A stretch of 15,025 bases of DNA from NCBI GenBank assembly GCA_937900465.1, contig CALCEJ010000159.1:1-15025 (forward strand). Direction: 5' to 3'. This DNA comes from an uncultured Bacteroidales bacterium (GTDB taxonomy: Bacteria; Bacteroidota; Bacteroidia; Bacteroidales; UBA932). The position numbers were made by a program, and so were the translations under genes. Numbering within the stretch: the first letter of the stretch is position 1; every line of letters starts with the position of its first letter. Of this stretch, positions 6,344 through 14,114 are shown piece after piece. Under the pieces are notes generated by a model, which searched no databases, had not been told where the DNA came from, and saw only the letters and a program-made list of their open reading frames with translations.

Positions 6344-7996
6344 TCCGCCGACGAACTCTCTCAGCAGAGATGTCGAAGGGATTTCCTTGTCCGGAACCGG
6401 AATGAAGTAATGGATGAATTTCAGAAGGCGGTGAGCCTCACTGTATTCGGGGCAGTTTTGGGGAACGCTCCGAAGGATGGGCTCCGCGTGATTTTTAAGG
6501 ACGGCGAACTCGATAAGATACGCTGAGTTGAACATAACGTCAGCGGTTTCCTGGTAGGGATAAATCCACTTTTCCTCAGCGTCACAGACGTTGGGCCAGT
6601 TGGAGATGGACTCGCGGGCGGTGAAAGCTCCCTTGTTGTAATCACGTACGATGCGGCGAAGCAGGCGGTTGTCGCTCGTTGGAATACCGTTATGATTGTC
6701 GAGAAGAATACCCGTGAGGGTATTGATAAAGATCTTGAACTTCGAATCTTCCGGAATCTCCGACGTAAGGTCCGGATTAAGGGCGTGGATACCTTCGACA
6801 AGGAGGATACAGTCCTTTTCCAGTTTAATTTTCTTGCCGTTGTATTCGCGAAGGCCCGTAACAAAGTTATACTCAGGGACAGACACTTCCTCTCCGGAGA
6901 TAAGTTTCATTATATCTCTTTCCATCAGGTCGTGGTCAACGGTATCGAAGTTGTCAAAGTCAAAACTGCCGTCGGGGAAGCGTGGCGTGTCGAGACGGTT
7001 GACGAAATAGTCGTCAGTCGATATGGACATGGGCTTAAGGCCACAAGCCTTGAGCTGAGTGGAAAGACGCTTGCAGAAAGTGGTCTTGCCTGAGCTGGAC
7101 GGGCCTGTGATAAGGACGACCTTGGTCGGGTTCTCCCCGCGATAGCGGCGGTCGATCTCCTCCGCAATCTGGACTATCTTCTTTTCCTGGAGCGCCTCAG
7201 CCACCTGTATGAGTTCACTGGCTTGTCCGCTGAGGATTGCATCATTCACGTCACCTACTGTATTAAGATGCATTATCCTATTCCACCTCAAGTTTTCCTT
7301 GAACATCTCGTATGTACGGGGCTGGTCTTGGAAGGGGACAAGTTCCGAAGGGTTGTGACGGGAAGGCAGGCGGAGGAGGATTCCATCGTGATAGGGCATC
7401 AGGCCCCATACTTTAAGGTATCCGGTCGAAGGAACAAGCTTTCCGTAGTAGTAGTCCGGAGTATCTCCAAGGGTGTAATAGTCCGTGTAAGCCTCGCCGC
7501 TTGAGGAGAGGAGCCTGACTTTGTCAGAATAGCCGTAGCGGCGGAATTCCTTGATTGCACGGTCCGTCTGGACATCGTAGCGGTGGAAGGGAAGATCTTT
7601 CTCCACAAGGGTTCTCATCGCATCTTCCAGCAGTTTCAGGTCCTCCGCGGTTATATCCGTTCCGTCCGCTTTCCGAAGGTGACAGAAATAGCCTCCGGAG
7701 ATAGGATGCTCCATATAGAGCTGACTGTCCGGGAACAGGTCCACCGCGGCTTTGTACAGGAGGAAACACATCGAACGGAAATACACACGCATACCGCTCG
7801 ATTCGCGAACGTCCATAAACTCTATATCCTTGTTCTGATAGACCTTGAACTTAAGTCCCTGCGAAACATTGTTCACCTTTGCGGAGACGATAGGATAGGG
7901 GCGTTCGAATTCGAAGTCCTCAAGCATCTGGGAAAGGGATGTTCCTTCGGGATATTTCCTGGATGTACCGGTGTTTTTGCAATAGACCTGAAGCAT
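6326..7996 (-). CDS. Uridine-kinase-like nucleoside kinase with ThrRS-like N-terminal region
   Basis: A 556-residue P-loop kinase of the phosphoribulokinase/uridine kinase family. The C-terminal half has Walker A GPSSSGKT at 298-305, followed by STDDYFVNRLDTPRFPDG (acidic and nucleoside-binding stretch), FDNFDTVDHDLM, and LLVEGIHALNP, all as in uridine kinases. The N-terminal half is a TGS-like domain (1-65) and a region resembling the second additional domain of threonyl-tRNA synthetase (about 70-230: DLFPDSQLY, HPISGGYFCHL, ITAEDLKLLE). The HxxxH metal motif of true ThrRS seems absent, with CFLLY at 77-81 in the matching place. This two-part architecture is common for proteins annotated nucleoside kinase in Bacteroidota. 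It is last in the hpt-adk run, 15 bases after adk, and overlaps pssA tail-to-tail by 18 bases. The true substrate is unproven. Confidence 0.85.
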   Translation of the reverse strand: MLQVYCKNTGTSRKYPEGTSLSQMLEDFEFERPYPIVSAKVNNVSQGLKFKVYQNKDIEFMDVRESSGMRVYFRSMCFLLYKAAVDLFPDSQLYMEHPISGGYFCHLRKADGTDITAEDLKLLEDAMRTLVEKDLPFHRYDVQTDRAIKEFRRYGYSDKVRLLSSSGEAYTDYYTLGDTPDYYYGKLVPSTGYLKVWGLMPYHDGILLRLPSRHNPSELVPFQDQPRTYEMFKENLRWNRIMHLNTVGDVNDAILSGQASELIQVAEALQEKKIVQIAEEIDRRYRGENPTKVVLITGPSSSGKTTFCKRLSTQLKACGLKPMSISTDDYFVNRLDTPRFPDGSFDFDNFDTVDHDLMERDIMKLISGEEVSVPEYNFVTGLREYNGKKIKLEKDCILLVEGIHALNPDLTSEIPEDSKFKIFINTLTGILLDNHNGIPTSDNRLLRRIVRDYNKGAFTARESISNWPNVCDAEEKWIYPYQETADVMFNSAYLIEFAVLKNHAEPILRSVPQNCPEYSEAHRLLKFIHYFIPVPDKEIPSTSLLREFVGGSSFQY

Positions 7997-8011
7997 AGGG
8001 GCTGGGATGGC

Positions 8012-8584
8012 TTAGATTGTGTCCAGATGGTCGAAAATGCGGGCGCGGACCTCTTCTATTGACCCGACTCCGTCAATTTCATTATACTTTCCTTTTGCCT
8101 TGTAATAATCTACAAGGGGTTCTGTCTTTTTATGATAAGTCTCGATACGGTTGGCGACAATCTCCGGCGAAGCATCGTCAGCACGGCCTTCAATTGCAGC
8201 ACGATGGGCGATCCTCTCGCCAATGAGCGAGTCCGGGATCATAATCGAGACTACCGAGGTAACAGCCTCACCGCGCCTCTCAAGCATTTTATCAAGGGCT
8301 TCGGCCTGGGCTATCGTACGGGGGAAACCGTCGAGGAGGAATCCGTCAACGTCTTTCGTTGCGCCAAACTTGGCTTCAATCATTCCCTCGACGACTTCGT
8401 CAGGAACGAGATTACCGGCCTCAATAAGGGATTTGGCCTGGAGTCCAAGAGGGGTCCCGGCTGCGATCTCGCTACGGAGAAGTTCTCCCGTGGAGAGGTG
8501 GCAGAGGCGGTATTTTTCCTTCATCGAAGTTGCCTGGGTGCCTTTTCCTGCTCCGGGAGGGCCAAATAAAATAAAGAATTTCAT
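8012..8584 (-). CDS. adk: Adenylate kinase
   Basis: Adenylate kinase catalyses ATP + AMP to 2 ADP in the cytoplasm. The 190-residue chain has the P-loop GPPGAGKGTQ at 8-17, LSTGELLR (AMP-binding), LLDGFPRT at 83-90, IEGRADD with Arg residues of the short lid, and the ETYHKKTEPLVDYY segment after it. The lid is the short type without the four-Cys zinc site, so this is a short-form Adk. It starts four bases after the hpt stop and lies 15 bases before the nucleoside kinase, so the three genes are very likely one transcript devoted to nucleotide salvage and balance. The start at 8584 puts the P-loop at the usual place, close to the N-terminus. Confidence 0.95.
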   Translation of the reverse strand: MKFFILFGPPGAGKGTQATSMKEKYRLCHLSTGELLRSEIAAGTPLGLQAKSLIEAGNLVPDEVVEGMIEAKFGATKDVDGFLLDGFPRTIAQAEALDKMLERRGEAVTSVVSIMIPDSLIGERIAHRAAIEGRADDASPEIVANRIETYHKKTEPLVDYYKAKGKYNEIDGVGSIEEVRARIFDHLDTI

Positions 8585-8588
8585 AGTG

Positions 8589-9125
8589 CTATTCTATTAC
8601 GTAGATGTCCTTGAGATTGCGTCCGAGCTCATCATAATCGAGACCAAAGCCCACAATGAAACGGTTCGGGATTTCAAGGGCGACATAGTCAATGGGGACA
8701 TTCTGCTTGTAAACATCCTTTTTAAGGAGCATCGTGCAGATCTTTACCTGCGCGGCACCCAGTGAAAGGAGTTTTTTCTTCAGCTCGACGATAGTTGTAC
8801 CGGTATCTACGATATCCTCGACGATTACGACGCGGCGCCCTGTGATATCTCCGCTGATGCCCATAACCTCACGCACGTTGCCGGTCGATGACGTACCCTC
8901 ATAGGAAGAGAGCTTGATGGATTTGAACTCTGCGTTGAAATCGAGTCTTTTCATCAGTTCTCCGCAGAACATGATAGCGCCCGTGAGGACACATACGAAG
9001 ACCGGAATATCCTCAGAATCCTTAAAGTCACGGTTGATTTTTACGGCGAGACCGTCAATTGCGGCAGATACATCCGCATAGGGGATGAAAGGGACAAATT
9101 TTTTGTCGTGAAGCTGAAGTGCCAT
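8589..9125 (-). CDS. hpt: Hypoxanthine phosphoribosyltransferase
   Basis: This cytosolic type I phosphoribosyltransferase salvages hypoxanthine (and often guanine) with PRPP to make IMP or GMP. The PRPP-binding loop VVIVEDIVDTGTT is at 99-111. The upstream flexible-loop segment SSYEGTSSTGNV (73-84) and the PPi-binding VCVLTGA (44-50) are in place, as is the base-binding C-terminal VALEIPNRFIVGFGLDYDELGRNL. The length of 178 is standard. It is first in the hpt-adk-nucleoside kinase run and is preceded by a TATTTTTG promoter element with a leader of about a dozen bases. There is no clear Shine-Dalgarno before the ATG at 9125, as usual in Bacteroidota. Confidence 0.94.
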   Translation of the reverse strand: MALQLHDKKFVPFIPYADVSAAIDGLAVKINRDFKDSEDIPVFVCVLTGAIMFCGELMKRLDFNAEFKSIKLSSYEGTSSTGNVREVMGISGDITGRRVVIVEDIVDTGTTIVELKKKLLSLGAAQVKICTMLLKKDVYKQNVPIDYVALEIPNRFIVGFGLDYDELGRNLKDIYVIE

Positions 9126-9143
9126 TTCTAAAAAATTTGCTTA

Positions 9144-9151
9144 CAAAAATA
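9144..9151 (-). promoter_or_regulatory. Candidate -7 element (TATTTTTG) for the hpt operon
   Basis: On the - strand this reads TATTTTTG, an exact TAnnTTTG match 18 bases before the hpt ATG. It is the same octamer as in the C1-peptidase promoter. No good TTTG lies 19-21 bases upstream; the upstream DNA is instead a series of A/T-tracts. Confidence 0.5.
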
Positions 9152-9154
9152 GGC

Positions 9155-9190
9155 AAAAAAAACATAAAACGGTAAAAAACATAAAAAAAA
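9155..9190. repeat. Four phased A-tracts with a repeated 13-mer AAAAAACATAAAA
   Basis: A-runs at 9155-9162, 9166-9169, 9174-9179 and 9183-9190 have centres about 9, 9 and 10 bases apart, close to one helical turn, which is expected to bend DNA. AAAAAACATAAAA occurs at 9157-9169 and again at 9174-9186. On the hpt strand these are T-tracts within and upstream of the promoter. Confidence 0.6.
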
Positions 9191-9259
9191 TCCCGGTCCA
9201 TCCGTTTGTCCATCGACCATTTCCAAAATACAAACCTCACAGGCAGTAACTTAGCCGGT

Positions 9260-10876
9260 ATGAAAACATTTTATCTGTTGATATCCTTTGCATCGCTGCT
9301 TCTTGGAGACGGCGGGGACGAAGTCACAAAGGCCGCGCTCTACCTTAGCGGTGCAGATTCCGAGGAAGCCGTCACGGAAGAGTTCCAGGAAAGGCTGGAA
9401 TACTTTCTTGACAGGCCGGTCGGGATCAATACCTCATCAAGATCACGCCTCCTGTCCTCCGGTCTCTTCTCCCACTTCCAGGTCGCAGCAATAGAAGATT
9501 ACCGGAGCCGTCACGGCGATATTCTGTCTCTAACTGAGCTTTCGTTCATAGAAGGTTTCCCGAAAGAAGCCGTAGATGCCCTTGGCCCATTTCTCTCTTT
9601 CGAGCCGTCCCTTTCCGGAGGAGACAGCCTCCGAATCCGCCAGACGATACTGGGGAGGGCAACGCTGAAAGGGTGGAAGGGGAAATACCGGATTTCATAC
9701 GGAGACGCCCTGTCAGGAGGGTTGTCAATGAAAGGGGGATGGGCCCCGGGGGAGTTTTCGTATACTTCAAATGCAGTATGGGCCCACCGGAAAGGGAAGG
9801 TTATCATCGGGGATTATAACGCAAAGTTCGGTCAGGGACTATTGTTATGGACCGGATTCCGTCTGACGGGGTATCCTGCGCCGAAGGCTTTCAGGCTTAA
9901 CGGCAGCGGTATTTCACCCCTTTCCGGCGCAACGCCGTCGCTTAGGGGAATAGCAACTGACTACAGCCGGGGCAGATGGGTGTTCACCGGAATGGGCGGC
10001 AAGGAAGTGAGAGGCGCCTCGGCGGGTTACTTCTTCAGAAACGGCGAGGTCTCGGTTCAGGGAATAACGGGGCGGAACAGAGGTGTTTCTGCAAGCGGAG
10101 GATGGACCCTGGGGGGCGGGGCGGATCTATTCGGGGAGGCGGGATTCAATGGGGAATGGGCCGGTACCGGCGGAGCATTGATTCCGCTTACGTCAAGAAT
10201 CGGGATAGCTGCAGTTGCAAGGGCGCTTCCATCCGGGTTTACGGGAAAAAAGAATGGGGAATATGGTGTGGCCGCCGGGGGATGGGCCCATTCGGAGGGA
10301 TATATCAATTCTCAAAGGATCTGGGAGGTGAGCGCGACGGTGGATGTCGCTGCGCTGCCGGTTCCGGAGAAAGATATTGGACGGAAGCAGATCAAGACGT
10401 ATGTGACAGGTGCCTGGCGTTTCGGTAAGGGATGGTGTGTCTCCGGAAGGTATTACGACAGATACAGGAATTACGGACAGGGAAGGACGGATGTGAGGGC
10501 GGAAATAGGGTGGAACGGAGATGTATTTACGGCGAAATCCCGGCTGAACGCAGTTATTGTTGACTCTAAGGCTGGACTTTTGGCGTATGCTGAAGGCGGG
10601 GCGAAGGGGGAGAAGGGATGGGCATATATCAGGGCTACGCTTTTCAAAACGCCTTCGTATGCGGAGCGGATATACTGTTATGAGAGGGATGCGCCGGGTA
10701 ATTTCAACGTCCCGGCGTACTATGGGGAAGGTGTATCACTCTCCGCCACAGGCGCGCTGAAGATGAAGTTCGAAAAGGGGAGGAAGGCGTATCTGTATCT
10801 CCGTGGCTTCGTAACAAGAAAAAAGCCGCAGGATTGTTCCTACGGCCTTTATGTCCAGTTTAACCTCACTATCTGA
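9260..10876 (+). CDS. Exported helix-hairpin-helix protein with probable outer-membrane beta-barrel
   Basis: A 538-residue protein counted from the ATG at 9260, which gives a signal peptide (KTFYLLISFASLLLG). An ATG at 9206 would add 18 polar residues ahead of it and is rejected. Residues about 45-115 carry two ComEA-like helix-hairpin-helix repeats: VGINTSSRSRLLSSGLFS, then AIEDYRSRHGDILSLTEL leading to FIEGFPKEAVDALGPFL. From about 125 to the end the chain is Gly- and aromatic-rich with short alternating strands separated by turns (for example YRISYGDA, WVFTGMGG, GWCVSGRYYD), ending in YGLYVQFNLTI, as expected for an outer-membrane barrel. Proteins with this layout occur in Bacteroidota under HHH-domain names, with unknown function. 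It stands alone on its strand and overlaps the MltD-like gene by 8 bases at the 3' end. The barrel is inferred from pattern only. Confidence 0.75.
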   Translation: MKTFYLLISFASLLLGDGGDEVTKAALYLSGADSEEAVTEEFQERLEYFLDRPVGINTSSRSRLLSSGLFSHFQVAAIEDYRSRHGDILSLTELSFIEGFPKEAVDALGPFLSFEPSLSGGDSLRIRQTILGRATLKGWKGKYRISYGDALSGGLSMKGGWAPGEFSYTSNAVWAHRKGKVIIGDYNAKFGQGLLLWTGFRLTGYPAPKAFRLNGSGISPLSGATPSLRGIATDYSRGRWVFTGMGGKEVRGASAGYFFRNGEVSVQGITGRNRGVSASGGWTLGGGADLFGEAGFNGEWAGTGGALIPLTSRIGIAAVARALPSGFTGKKNGEYGVAAGGWAHSEGYINSQRIWEVSATVDVAALPVPEKDIGRKQIKTYVTGAWRFGKGWCVSGRYYDRYRNYGQGRTDVRAEIGWNGDVFTAKSRLNAVIVDSKAGLLAYAEGGAKGEKGWAYIRATLFKTPSYAERIYCYERDAPGNFNVPAYYGEGVSLSATGALKMKFEKGRKAYLYLRGFVTRKKPQDCSYGLYVQFNLTI

Positions 10877-12284
10877 CGCGGAGTCTCTGACCTTCCCGTA
10901 TCATATCGCTTTTGAGGTTGTTCAGTTTCTTTAGCTTGGCAACAGTTGTATGATGCTTTTTCGCGATGGAACCAAGGTTGTCGCCGCGTTTAACCTTGTA
11001 GTACTGGGGCGAGCCGGTCGCAGGGGAGCTGGCGCTTTGCTGTGCGGCCGGACGGCGGTCCACATCGACACTGCCGGCAGAGAATATTTCATCCGACTTG
11101 TGGGCATAAATGGCATCTTCCTTTTCAAGGAAAGCGGAGCTGAATTCGAAGGGAAGGCGGAGGACCATCTCGCCCTGCGCGCCGGGGACGATGTCCTTGT
11201 AGTACTGGGGATTAAGGTCGCGAAGATCTTCCATCGGGATTCCGAGCACTTCGCTGATCTGACGGAAATGGAGGTTCCTGTGGATGCTGAATGTGTCTAT
11301 ATGGGCAGGAATATTGACTGCTGCGGCTTCAAGACCGTACTCGCGGGCGTAGTTCATCGCATACATCGCTCCGACCATTGCAGGGACGTAACCTCTCGTT
11401 TCCCGGGGCAGGTACTGGTAGATGGACCAGAAATCGCAGCTCCCGCCTGCGCGGCGGATAGCTTTGTTGACATTTCCGGAACCGCAGTTATAGGATGAGA
11501 TCACAAGGTTCCAGTCGCCGAACACCCTGTAGGCATCGCGAAGATAGCGGGCTGCGGCGTCTGCTGACTTGTAGGGATCACGGCGCTCATCGATATAAGA
11601 GTCTATCTTAAGGCCATAGTTGAGGGCTGTGTGATACATAAACTGCCACATTCCGGTTGCCCCTACGGGAGAGACCGCCACAGGATTCAGCGCGGACTCG
11701 ATAATGGCAAGATACTTCAGCTCGACAGGAAGTCCGTAACGGAGGAAGCTTTCCTCGAAGATGGGCATATAATAATTAGCAAGGCCCATCAGCTGGCACA
11801 TCCTTACCGGCATCTTCTCCGAATAAAGAATCATATAGTTCTTCACCGTCTCGTTGTAGGGAAGCGTGATGAAGGAATTCATCTTCTGGAGCCTTTCCAC
11901 CAGAACGCTGTCGGGGACTGAAGTGTTGAATTTCACACTGTCCATATTGTATCCGGTTCCCTCACGGTTCTCACGGGCCTGTCTCTGGAGGTACCATACG
12001 CTGAGAAGACTGTCCGTCGATGCCTGGTAATCCGAAGGGGACGACATTGCGAAGGAACTCTTGTTCTCGTTTTCGTCATTCGGGCCTTCCACCATATTGA
12101 ACAGGCTGTCACGCTGTTTTATCTCGCCACGGAGGCGGAGGATTTCCCCTCGCGCATCGTCGAGACGGGAGCGTAGCTGCTGATTCTCCATCTTCAGCTG
12201 CCTCCGGGTCTTGAGGGGGGTAGCCGCACTTGCACCTGTCAGGAGCACAAGAAGAGCGGCTGCGGAAAAAAGTATCCTTTTCAT
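10869..12284 (-). CDS. MltD-like lytic murein transglycosylase with C-terminal LysM
   Basis: An exported peptidoglycan-cleaving enzyme. Order: signal peptide (1-21, KRILFSAAALLVLLTGASA), a short coiled coil (about 27-60, LKMENQQLRSRLDD), then an SLT domain with catalytic Glu196 in KYLAIIESALNP, followed by SPVGATGMWQFM, DERRDPYKSADAAARYL and SSYNCGSGNVNKAI. One LysM repeat closes the chain (about 428-471, YYKVKRGDNLGSIAKKHHT). It breaks the MurNAc-GlcNAc bond with formation of 1,6-anhydro-MurNAc, and LysM binds glycan. At 471 residues it is similar to MltD but with a single clear LysM. The ATG follows the DUF5683 TAG with no gap (TAGATG). It is the last visible gene of the parA operon, which ties wall cleavage to partition genes. 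It overlaps the convergent HHH gene by 8 bases. Confidence 0.92.
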   Translation of the reverse strand: MKRILFSAAALLVLLTGASAATPLKTRRQLKMENQQLRSRLDDARGEILRLRGEIKQRDSLFNMVEGPNDENENKSSFAMSSPSDYQASTDSLLSVWYLQRQARENREGTGYNMDSVKFNTSVPDSVLVERLQKMNSFITLPYNETVKNYMILYSEKMPVRMCQLMGLANYYMPIFEESFLRYGLPVELKYLAIIESALNPVAVSPVGATGMWQFMYHTALNYGLKIDSYIDERRDPYKSADAAARYLRDAYRVFGDWNLVISSYNCGSGNVNKAIRRAGGSCDFWSIYQYLPRETRGYVPAMVGAMYAMNYAREYGLEAAAVNIPAHIDTFSIHRNLHFRQISEVLGIPMEDLRDLNPQYYKDIVPGAQGEMVLRLPFEFSSAFLEKEDAIYAHKSDEIFSAGSVDVDRRPAAQQSASSPATGSPQYYKVKRGDNLGSIAKKHHTTVAKLKKLNNLKSDMIREGQRLRVR

Positions 12285-13184
12285 CTAGAATGTAAGCGAT
12301 AAAGTGACTCCCATCGAAGGAGTGAATGCATAGTCGGTAGTGACGACGGCAGGGCCCATACGCATCGAGATGTCATCATTGACCTCGAAATCAGTCATAT
12401 AGGCGAAGACGTTCGCGTCCATTACCTGGAGGAAATACATAACTGCCGTGAAAAGGATCGAATAATCCCTGTAGCGGCGGAATACATCCCTGTAGTAGAG
12501 CGCGTTCTCAGCGGATATCGGGGGTGTCTCGACGGTAGGATCTTCGCTGGTCGCCTGGTCGTATATCCATTTGTAGCGCTCGTAGTTGCGTCTGTTGTCG
12601 AAATAGTATTTTACTCCGCCGGCAATGCCCCCGATATAAATGGGGACCTTCCAGTATTCGCCGTTGTAAATCTGGCCAAGCCCGGGAAGAAGGATGGAGT
12701 AGATCGTAGACTTCGCCGGGTCCGGATGGCGGGTGGACTCGAAGCAGTAAACGCCGTCCATAAGCGTTCCCCAATAGACCAGCCCGGCTGCCGCATATGA
12801 AAGCGTACGCGCCCTTTTGAAAGATTCATCGCCGGTCTCGTGCCATTTCTGGTTGAAATAAACTCCGCCTCCGATTCCGGCGCCTATTCCGCCGTAGATG
12901 ATGGGGAGTTTCCAGTAATCGCGGTTGTAGATCTGTTCACCGCCGATCACGACCGTCGAGCCCATAAACATTGTCTTGAGCTTAGCGTGACGCTTGTGAG
13001 TAAGGCCTCCGGCAAACTCTCTCATACTGAAAAAGGACGAGGAGTCCGTTTGCTCGACTTCCGTCGAATCAGCGTAGTTCTGGGTGAACGCATCGCGCTT
13101 GAATTGGGCCCATACGCTGACGGACGCCCCTAAAAGGAGCGAAAGAACCGTCAGTATGAACACTTTTAAGCGGGACATAGTCAT
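12285..13184 (-). CDS. DUF5683-type membrane protein with duplicated QIYNxxYWKxP motif
   Basis: A 299-residue protein of unknown function matching what I know of the DUF5683 family that sits beside parAB in many Bacteroidota. A signal peptide or anchor covers residues 1-26 (ending ASVSVWA). Two copies of one motif are visible: GGEQIYNRDYWKLPIIYGG at 81-99 and GLGQIYNGEYWKVPIYIGG at 168-186, with 12 of 19 positions identical. Each is followed by a Gly-rich hydrophobic stretch and an aromatic-Asn end (VYFNQK, YYFDNR). Further hydrophobic segments at about 127-141 and 242-262 suggest membrane association; the C-terminus VTLSLTF is strand-like. The ATG overlaps the parB stop (TAATG); Met3 at 13178 is an alternative. 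It probably works in the envelope; the partition link is by position only. Confidence 0.8.
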   Translation of the reverse strand: MTMSRLKVFILTVLSLLLGASVSVWAQFKRDAFTQNYADSTEVEQTDSSSFFSMREFAGGLTHKRHAKLKTMFMGSTVVIGGEQIYNRDYWKLPIIYGGIGAGIGGGVYFNQKWHETGDESFKRARTLSYAAAGLVYWGTLMDGVYCFESTRHPDPAKSTIYSILLPGLGQIYNGEYWKVPIYIGGIAGGVKYYFDNRRNYERYKWIYDQATSEDPTVETPPISAENALYYRDVFRRYRDYSILFTAVMYFLQVMDANVFAYMTDFEVNDDISMRMGPAVVTTDYAFTPSMGVTLSLTF

Positions 13185-14110
13185 TACTGTTCTATTGCAC
13201 GGAGGAATTTCTCCATCTGCTCGTCACTGTCGAACTTGATGGTCATTGTACCTTTTCCCTTGCTGTCCCTTCTCAGGGAGATATTCTCCCCGAAGTAACG
13301 GCCTACGTTTTCAAGGAGCCTGTAATACATATCAGGAAGCTCCTGAGTCTCCTTCTCGGGCTTTTCAGCCTTGCTGCCAAGGGCTTTGATCTTATCCTCG
13401 AGCTGACGGACGGAGAGTCCGTTACGGACGATAAGGTCGCAGAGGGTTTCCTGCAGCTGACTGTCTTCAAGACCGAGGAGAACCTTTGCATGGCCCACAT
13501 TGATAAGGCCCACCTTGAGGTCGTGCTGGACCTTTGCAGGGAGACGGAGGAGGCGAAGCTGGTTCGCAACGGAAGCGCGTTTCTTCCCGACTCTCTCAGC
13601 CATTCTCTCCTGAGTGAGGTGACATTCGTCCATAAGGCGCTGATAGCTCATAGCGACCTCGATGGGGTCAAGGTTCTCCCTCTGGATGTTCTCGACTATA
13701 GCCATCTCGAGCATGCCCTGGTCATTCGCATCACGGATATAACAGGGAATCATCTCCATGCCGATAAGCGTACAGGCCCTGTAACGGCGCTCACCGCTTA
13801 TTATCTGATATTTCTCTCCGGCACGGTTACGGCGGACGGTGATGGGCTGGATAAGACCGAAAGTACGGATGGAATCAGCGAGTTCCGAAAGCGCCTCGCT
13901 GTCGAAGGACATACGGGGCTGGAACGGGTTGGGCTCAATCATGTCCGCAGGAATCATCAGGATGTCCGACGTATCGGGCTTCTCGGTTTCTCCTACGACC
14001 TGCTTGTTGATGTAACCTACCGGGCGGCGGATTTGTCCGAGGTCTTCACCGGCGGAGTCTCCCAAAAGGGCTCCGAGGCCTTTTCCGAGGCCATGCTGTA
14101 TCTTTGCCAT
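13184..14110 (-). CDS. parB: Chromosome-partitioning protein ParB
   Basis: ParB is a CTP-dependent DNA clamp that loads at parS and helps segregate the replicated origin with ParA. From the ATG at 14110 (308 residues): an N-terminal GLGKGLGALLG (7-17), the ParA-stimulating motif; NPFQPR (61-66); the CTP-binding SGERRYRA (105-112); ENIQRENLDP (140-149); and a helix-turn-helix about 155-182 (LTQERMAERVGKKRASVANQLRLL in two parts). The C-terminal 50 residues should dimerise. An upstream in-frame ATG at 14146 would add 12 residues and overlap parA by 32 bases; homology begins at MAKIQHGLGKG, four bases after the parA stop, so 14110 is preferred. No complete parS palindrome was seen in this window. 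Confidence 0.94.
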   Translation of the reverse strand: MAKIQHGLGKGLGALLGDSAGEDLGQIRRPVGYINKQVVGETEKPDTSDILMIPADMIEPNPFQPRMSFDSEALSELADSIRTFGLIQPITVRRNRAGEKYQIISGERRYRACTLIGMEMIPCYIRDANDQGMLEMAIVENIQRENLDPIEVAMSYQRLMDECHLTQERMAERVGKKRASVANQLRLLRLPAKVQHDLKVGLINVGHAKVLLGLEDSQLQETLCDLIVRNGLSVRQLEDKIKALGSKAEKPEKETQELPDMYYRLLENVGRYFGENISLRRDSKGKGTMTIKFDSDEQMEKFLRAIEQ

Positions 14111-14114
14111 AGTC

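Noticed and set aside
9247..9254. TAACTTAG as a -7 element for the HHH-barrel gene
   Set aside because: One mismatch to TAnnTTTG, no -33 element at the right distance, and only five bases from the ATG; too weak to list.
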